In this document: positions 59,599 to 64,000 of the stretch, piece after piece
How positions within the stretch are numbered: the stretch's first letter is position 1
How the letters are laid out: each line of letters starts with the position of its first letter
Assembly: GCA_025464095.1 (NCBI GenBank)
Contig: JAODMF010000017.1
Span: 1-64,000, forward strand
Source: Glaciihabitans sp.
Lineage (GTDB): Bacteria > Actinomycetota > Actinomycetes > Actinomycetales > Microbacteriaceae
Length of the DNA: 64,000 nucleotides
Direction: 5' to 3'
Notes under the pieces: generated by a model
Databases searched by the model: none
What the model was told of the DNA's origin: nothing
What the model saw: the letters and a program-made list of their open reading frames with translations, nothing else
Position numbers and translations under genes: made by a program

Positions 59599-60444
59599 TC
59601 AGTTCTTCAGGTCTCGCCGCACCAGCGCCACCACGGCGACGGCGAGAAACAGGATGCTGAATCCGTACAGCAGCCCCAGGCCGCCCCAGTCCACACCGCT
59701 AATCAGCGGCGTGTGCTGGTAGGCCCAGCCGTAGGGGGAGAGGTCGCGGAGCCAGTCGAGGTCGGCCTGCTGGTTGCCTATCGCGTTCAGGACGTACCCG
59801 TACACGGCCACTCCCGCCCCGGCTGCGGTCGCGTAGAGCTTGCGCCCGGTGAGCGCACCGACCATGAGCGCCGCGGTCCCGGACAGCAACGCGAGCCCGA
59901 GCCAGGCCCCCGCCGTCGCGGCGAGCCGCGCTGGCGTCAGTTCCAGCTGCGCGGGTGTATTGAGCGCGAGGATCAGCAGGAAGCTGAGCAGCGCCAGCCA
60001 GGCCAGCCGCAGCACGAGTGCGATCGCCCGCTCCAGCACGACCTGCCGGCGACTCACACCGTGCGCGAGCGTGAGCTCAAGGCCGCCGCTCTCTTCGTCT
60101 CCGGCGATCGCCGCTGTGCCCCAGGCCGTCGCGGCGATCACGATGAAGACGAAGCCGAGCAGGCCGAAGAACGTCGACTCGACGTACCCGCCACCGCTGG
60201 TGAGGTTCTGGTAGTTCAACGTTCTGACCAGCTGCGGCGGCAGCGTTTCGATGAGTTTGGCCATCTGCGAGTCCTTGCCCCCGAGCGACGGGAACAGCGG
60301 CACGTACAGGAAGATCGCCGCTGTCACCCCGATGCTCCAGCCGACCAGGGACCGCCAGGAGTCGCCGAGCGAGCGGCGCAGGACGGGCAGTCGACTGGTG
60401 GCGAGCCTCGCCGCCCGGTGGTGGGCCTGTTCGCTAATCGACAC
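59599..60444 (-). CDS. ABC-2 type exporter permease
   Basis: A 281-residue membrane subunit with about six helices (SIGVTAAIFLYVPLF, FGLLGFVFIVIAATAWG, LAWLALLSFLLILAL, ending with LLYGFSILFLAVAVVALVRR). The cytoplasmic loop GDEESGGLELTLAHGVSRRQ is typical of ABC-2 exporters. GTG 60444 is chosen because AGGAGG lies six bases upstream; it overlaps the end of the ATPase gene by 11 bases. Last gene of a tetR-ATPase-permease operon. Confidence 0.88.
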   Translation of the reverse strand: MSISEQAHHRAARLATSRLPVLRRSLGDSWRSLVGWSIGVTAAIFLYVPLFPSLGGKDSQMAKLIETLPPQLVRTLNYQNLTSGGGYVESTFFGLLGFVFIVIAATAWGTAAIAGDEESGGLELTLAHGVSRRQVVLERAIALVLRLAWLALLSFLLILALNTPAQLELTPARLAATAGAWLGLALLSGTAALMVGALTGRKLYATAAGAGVAVYGYVLNAIGNQQADLDWLRDLSPYGWAYQHTPLISGVDWGGLGLLYGFSILFLAVAVVALVRRDLKN

Positions 60445-61372
60445 GGGGGGCCTCCTCGGGCGCAGCGCCATACAGCGTGAGTACCGATTCCTCGAGGTCG
60501 GGCTCCTCGACCGCGAGATCAGCGACCGTGAACCTCGAAATAGCCTTCACGAACGCATCTATATCGCCCTCGATTTTCGCGGTCACCTCGGTCGGCCCGG
60601 CGCCGTCGACGACATCCAGGCGCGACAGGTTCGGGATGCCCGCAAGCGAGGCTCGGAGGGCCTCCGCGGTCGTGCCGGAGAAACCCGCCCGCACGTGCCG
60701 CGTCGCGGTCAATCGGAGCTTCTCCACCGAGTTGACCGAGACGATTTTCCCGGAGCGGAGAATCGCTACCGCGTGCGCCGCCTGCTGGATCTCGCTCAGA
60801 ACGTGCGAGCTCAGGAACACGGTCTGCCCGTTGGCGCTCGCTTCTTTCACCATGGTGAGAAACTCCCGCTGCACGATCGGGTCGAGCCCGCTCGTCGGCT
60901 CATCGAGCACGAGCAGCCGCGGCCGGTGCATGAACGCCTGCACGATTCCCAGCTTTTGCTTATTGCCCTTGGAGAGGGTGCGCACGCGGCGGTCGAGATC
61001 GAGGCCGAGGCGATCGGCGAGCTCCTGCATCCCTCCCGGAACAATCGGACCGCTGATGCGTGCGTAGTGGGTGAGCAGCGCCCGACCCGTGACGCGTCCT
61101 TCGAGGCGCAGCTCGCCCGGCAGGTAGCCGATGTGCCGCCGCAGCGCCGGGCCGCCGGTACGCGGGTCGCGGCCGAGCACAGTGGCAGAGCCGGATGACG
61201 GCCGGATCAGGTCGAGCAGCAGCCGCATGGTCGTCGTCTTTCCGGAGCCGTTGGGTCCGATCATCCCGAAGACGGCACCGGTGTCGACGGTGAGATCAAT
61301 GGCGTCGAGCGCGGTCGTGGACCCGTACCGCTTGCTCAGCGCCCGCAGCTCGATGGCTGGCTGTGTCGTCAT
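60434..61372 (-). CDS. ABC-2 exporter ATPase (DrrA-like)
   Basis: A 312-residue ATPase with GPNGSGKTTT (Walker A), LSKGNKQKLGIVQAFMHRP (signature region), LLVLDEPTSGLD (Walker B) and LSSHVL (H-loop). The C-terminal ~90 residues form the extra domain usual in DrrA/YhaQ-like ATPases. ATGA overlap with the regulator gene upstream. Together with the permease it probably exports a drug or lipid. Confidence 0.93.
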   Translation of the reverse strand: MTTQPAIELRALSKRYGSTTALDAIDLTVDTGAVFGMIGPNGSGKTTTMRLLLDLIRPSSGSATVLGRDPRTGGPALRRHIGYLPGELRLEGRVTGRALLTHYARISGPIVPGGMQELADRLGLDLDRRVRTLSKGNKQKLGIVQAFMHRPRLLVLDEPTSGLDPIVQREFLTMVKEASANGQTVFLSSHVLSEIQQAAHAVAILRSGKIVSVNSVEKLRLTATRHVRAGFSGTTAEALRASLAGIPNLSRLDVVDGAGPTEVTAKIEGDIDAFVKAISRFTVADLAVEEPDLEESVLTLYGAAPEEAPRVD

Positions 61373-62016
61373 TGTTGCGGACCCTTCGCTAGTGCTTCCT
61401 CGGCGGCGCGCAGCAGCGCGTCGGACGTGTACAGCCCGTGCGTGAAGAGTTCCAGCGCGGGGATTGCGATTCGCTGCCCCGTGGTCGTGTTCAGTCCGTC
61501 CTCACCGATCGCGCGACCGATCTGGCGCTCGAAGACCAGCGATGAGAGGCCGTATGCGGTGAGCACGACGGCCCGCATGTGCGGATCGCTGGATTCCCGG
61601 ATGCTGCCCGCCGCGACCCCATCGGCGAACATCTTCTCCGTGTAGGCCACGATCTCGTCGAACAGCCGGTCGCCGAGCTCGGTCCCGTCGGTGAGGAGCC
61701 GGGAGAAGTAGTCCAGCCACGGGCGGTGCAGGTCGATGTCACCCAGCCAGCGGGCGATCGCGGCGCTGGTGCCGGGCCCGCCGCCGCCGATCTCGTCGCC
61801 CTGGGCGGTGATCTCGCCGAGGATGTACTCGTCGCAGGCGCGACGCAGGCCGTCTTTGGAGCCGAAGTGGTGGATGACGAGCGCCGCACTCACGCCGACA
61901 TCTTCGGCGATGGCTCGCACACTGGTCCCGCGCACGCCGTCACGCCCGAAGCGGCGGATGGCGGCATCCCGAATGCGCGCTCGCGTTGTCGCATCGTCGG
62001 GATGAATTGAACGCAT
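61369..62016 (-). CDS. TetR-family regulator of the ABC-2 exporter
   Basis: A 215-residue repressor. The N-terminal HTH reads IRDAAIRRFGRDGVRGTSVR, IAEDVGVSAALVIHHFGSK. The C-terminal helices form a ligand pocket. It is first in the operon with the ATPase and permease, so it probably autoregulates and induces export on ligand binding. ATG 62016 lies at the predicted transcription start; see the promoter entry. Confidence 0.92.
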   Translation of the reverse strand: MRSIHPDDATTRARIRDAAIRRFGRDGVRGTSVRAIAEDVGVSAALVIHHFGSKDGLRRACDEYILGEITAQGDEIGGGGPGTSAAIARWLGDIDLHRPWLDYFSRLLTDGTELGDRLFDEIVAYTEKMFADGVAAGSIRESSDPHMRAVVLTAYGLSSLVFERQIGRAIGEDGLNTTTGQRIAIPALELFTHGLYTSDALLRAAEEALAKGPQQ

Positions 62017-62052
62017 GTTCAGGATACTAAACGTCTGTTCAGCCGAGTGCAA
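62008..62052 (-). promoter_or_regulatory. Leaderless promoter and candidate operator of tetR
   Basis: On the minus strand, TTGCAC (62047-62052) and TAGTAT (62024-62029) are spaced exactly 17 bases. The start codon is seven bases beyond the -10 box, so the mRNA is probably leaderless. TGAAC-GCAT-GTTCA (62008-62021) is an inverted repeat over the start codon, and TGAACAGACG also lies within the spacer, suggesting repressor binding to core promoter and start. Confidence 0.6.
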
Positions 62053-62089
62053 CACTTTCGACGAAGCGGCCGCCGGTAGGGTTGAACGC

Positions 62090-63211
62090 GTGAGTGACAT
62101 CGAGATCGGACGCGCCAAGCGCGCTCGCCGCGTGTACGCATTCGACGACATCGCGATCGTCCCGAGCAGACGCACCCGCGACCCACAGGACGTGTCGATC
62201 AGCTGGACCATCGACGCCTTCACCTTCGCCATTCCGGTGATCGCAGCCCCGATGGACTCGGTCGTCAGCCCCGCAACGGCCATCGCGATGGGCAGGCTCG
62301 GCGGTCTGGGCGTGCTCGACCTCGAGGGCGTGTGGACCCGCTACGACGACCCCGAGCCCGTACTCGAGACCATCCGGGGACTGAAGCCGGGCGAAGCCAC
62401 CCGCCGCATGCAGGACATCTACGCGGAGCCGATCAAGCCGGAGCTGGTGCGCGACCGCCTCGCCGAAATCCGTGCGGCCGGGGTTCCGGTTGCGGGCGCG
62501 CTGAGCCCGCAGCGCACCCAGGAGCTCTACCAGACGGTCGTCGACGCCGGCGTCGACCTTTTCGTCATCCGCGGTACCACGGTCAGCGCCGAGCACGTCT
62601 CCAAGTCGGTGGAACCCCTCAACCTCAAGAAGTTCATCTACGAGCTCGACGTTCCCGTCATCGTCGGGGGTGCTGCGACGTACACCGCCGCACTCCACCT
62701 CATGCGCACCGGAGCGGCGGGCGTGCTTGTCGGCTTCGGCGGGGGTGCGGCGTCGACCACCCGCGCGAGTCTCGGCATCCACGCTCCCATGGCCACCGCG
62801 GTGGCGGATGTTGCGGGCGCACGCCGCGACTACCTCGACGAGTCGGGCGGCCGCTACGTGCATGTCATCGCCGACGGCGGCCTCGGTACCAGTGGCGACA
62901 TCGTCAAGGCCATCTCGGTCGGTGCGGATGCCGTCATGCTCGGAAGCACCCTCGCGCGCGCTTCTGACGCACCCGGCGGCGGCTGGCACTGGGGCGCCGA
63001 AGCGCACCATAGCGAACTGCCGCGTGGCAACCGCGTCGAGGTGGGCACACTCGCACCGCTTGAACAGATCCTGTTCGGTCCGTCCACAGTTGCGGATGGC
63101 AGGGTGAACCTCATCGGCGCGCTGCGCCGGTCCATGGCGACGACCGGCTATTCGGACCTCAAGGAGTTCCAGCGCGTCGAGGTCGTCGTCGCCCCCTACC
63201 ACCAGAGCTAA
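62090..63211 (+). CDS. guaB3: GuaB3 family IMP dehydrogenase-related protein
   Basis: CBS-free IMPDH-like barrel of 373 residues with YAFDDIAIVPSRRT, IPVIAAPMDSVVSP, HVIADGGLGTSGDIVKAI and MLGSTLARASDAPG. The active-site loop reads GGGAASTTR, without the catalytic Cys of IMPDH (ICTTR in guaB here). It therefore may not act as an IMP dehydrogenase; actinobacterial GuaB3 function is unsettled. GTG 62090 with TAGGG upstream. It is divergent from the exporter operon across 73 bases. Confidence 0.93.
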   Translation: MSDIEIGRAKRARRVYAFDDIAIVPSRRTRDPQDVSISWTIDAFTFAIPVIAAPMDSVVSPATAIAMGRLGGLGVLDLEGVWTRYDDPEPVLETIRGLKPGEATRRMQDIYAEPIKPELVRDRLAEIRAAGVPVAGALSPQRTQELYQTVVDAGVDLFVIRGTTVSAEHVSKSVEPLNLKKFIYELDVPVIVGGAATYTAALHLMRTGAAGVLVGFGGGAASTTRASLGIHAPMATAVADVAGARRDYLDESGGRYVHVIADGGLGTSGDIVKAISVGADAVMLGSTLARASDAPGGGWHWGAEAHHSELPRGNRVEVGTLAPLEQILFGPSTVADGRVNLIGALRRSMATTGYSDLKEFQRVEVVVAPYHQS

Positions 63212-63232
63212 ATCACCACCGCGGAGAAGGCA

Positions 63233-64000
63233 ATGGCAGAACTCAAGTCAGTTACTCGCTCATCGAAGCTGGGCCCTGAGGAGCGTGCCGCGGCCATCGA
63301 GTCGCTCAAGGCCAAAGAGCTGGACATTCTCGTCATCGGCGGCGGAATCGTCGGAACGGGTTCGGCCCTCGACGCGGTCACGCGGGGCCTCAGCGTTGGC
63401 ATGGTCGAGGCGCGCGACTGGGCGAGTGGCACGTCGAGCCGGTCGTCCAAGCTGGTGCACGGCGGCATCCGGTACCTGGAACAGCTCGACTTCCGCCTGG
63501 TTCGCGAGGCGCTGATCGAACGCGGGCTGCTGCTGCAGCGCATCGCCCCGCACTTGGTCAAGCCGGTTCGGTTCCTCTACCCGCTGACCACACCACTCAT
63601 TGAGCGCGCCTACATCGGCGCGGGCATGACGCTCTACGACCTCTTCAGCTACACCGGAGGACGCGCTCCGGGCGTTCCGCACCACCGTCACCTCACCAAG
63701 CGGCAGATGCTGCGCGCAGCCCCGAGCCTCGCCCATGACGCGTTCGTCGGTGGCCTCACCTACTACGACGCGCAGGTGGACGATGCCCGCTACGTCGCCA
63801 GCGTCGCCCGCACCGCGAGCTTCTACGGTGCCCACGTGGCCAGCCGCGTGCGCGTCGAGGGCTTTCTCAAGGTCGGCCAGCGCGTGGTCGGCGTGAAGGC
63901 GCATGACCTCGAAACCGACGAGCGATTCGAGATCCGCGCCCGCCAGGTCGTGAACGCGACCGGCGTCTGGACGGATGACACCCAGGCCATGGTGGGCGAG
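63233..64000 (+). CDS. glpD: Glycerol-3-phosphate dehydrogenase GlpD (3' end outside window)
   Basis: FAD enzyme that oxidises glycerol-3-phosphate to dihydroxyacetone phosphate at the membrane. Visible 256 of about 570 residues. The FAD motif is VIGGGIVGTGSALDAVTRG, followed by the family signature GTSSRSSKLVHGGIRYLE and the VNATGVWTDD element. GGAGAAGG precedes the ATG; it begins 21 bases after guaB3. Confidence 0.95.
   Translation, partial: MAELKSVTRSSKLGPEERAAAIESLKAKELDILVIGGGIVGTGSALDAVTRGLSVGMVEARDWASGTSSRSSKLVHGGIRYLEQLDFRLVREALIERGLLLQRIAPHLVKPVRFLYPLTTPLIERAYIGAGMTLYDLFSYTGGRAPGVPHHRHLTKRQMLRAAPSLAHDAFVGGLTYYDAQVDDARYVASVARTASFYGAHVASRVRVEGFLKVGQRVVGVKAHDLETDERFEIRARQVVNATGVWTDDTQAMVGE

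Overview
The window is GC-rich, gene-dense chromosome from an actinobacterium, most likely family Microbacteriaceae. The evidence is the str/S10/spc/alpha ribosomal gene order, GuaB3, a CIRCE-controlled groES, TopIB, many GTG starts and ATGA/GTGA overlaps, and the strong GGATGC/GCATCC hexamer habit of the coding sequence. Both edges cut genes: fusA lacks its first ~19 codons and glpD its 3' part.

Layout. 1-3.5 kb: end of the str operon (fusA, tuf, terminator). 3.5-15.5 kb: an accessory block between tuf and rpsJ, holding a four-gene MacB/FtsX-type ABC export operon (one ATPase has an AbrB-like tail), a palindrome-flanked AbiEi/DUF559-like gene, DNA topoisomerase IB, and an ECF sigma / membrane anti-sigma-like / secreted protein module. 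16-25.8 kb: S10 and spc ribosomal operons (rpsJ to rplO, without S14). 25.9-28.6 kb: secY-adk-map. 28.8-32.1 kb: infA, rpmJ, rpsM, rpsK, rpoA, rplQ (without rpsD), with REP-like repeats between genes. 32.2-37.4 kb: a second accessory block (tandem GNAT protein, LigD-type polymerase, ATP-dependent DNA ligase, OafA-like acyltransferase) that separates rplQ from truA. 37.4-40.8 kb: truA, rplM, rpsI, glmM. 40.9-51 kb: truncated globin, large LuxR regulator, coaA, glmS, acpS, alr, tsaE, tsaB, rimI, tsaD. 51-56.1 kb: two DUF4190-like membrane proteins, a THUMP-like methyltransferase, groES, rarD, guaB. 56.1-57.9 kb: a second palindrome-flanked AbiEi/DUF559-like gene inside arrays of a GGCGGGAG motif. 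57.9-64 kb: ABC-F protein, an ABC-2 exporter with its TetR regulator, guaB3 and the start of glpD.

Most of the window is core translation, secretion, nucleotide and cell-wall precursor metabolism. The best candidate for an undescribed system is a recurring cassette. Two paralogous genes (11640-12593 and 56621-57565) encode an AbiEi-like winged-helix N-terminus joined to a DUF559/PD-(D/E)XK-like nuclease core. Each is bracketed by its own family of perfect or near-perfect palindromes that begin on the stop codon, with strand-biased G/C tracts or motif arrays reading outward in inverted orientation. A solo palindrome flanked by a C tract and a G tract at 32171-32280 may be an orphan of a third family. 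The arrangement resembles REPtrons (a RAYT gene between inverted REPs) but with an unrelated protein. That comparison is inference; the repeats and the protein similarity are visible in the sequence.
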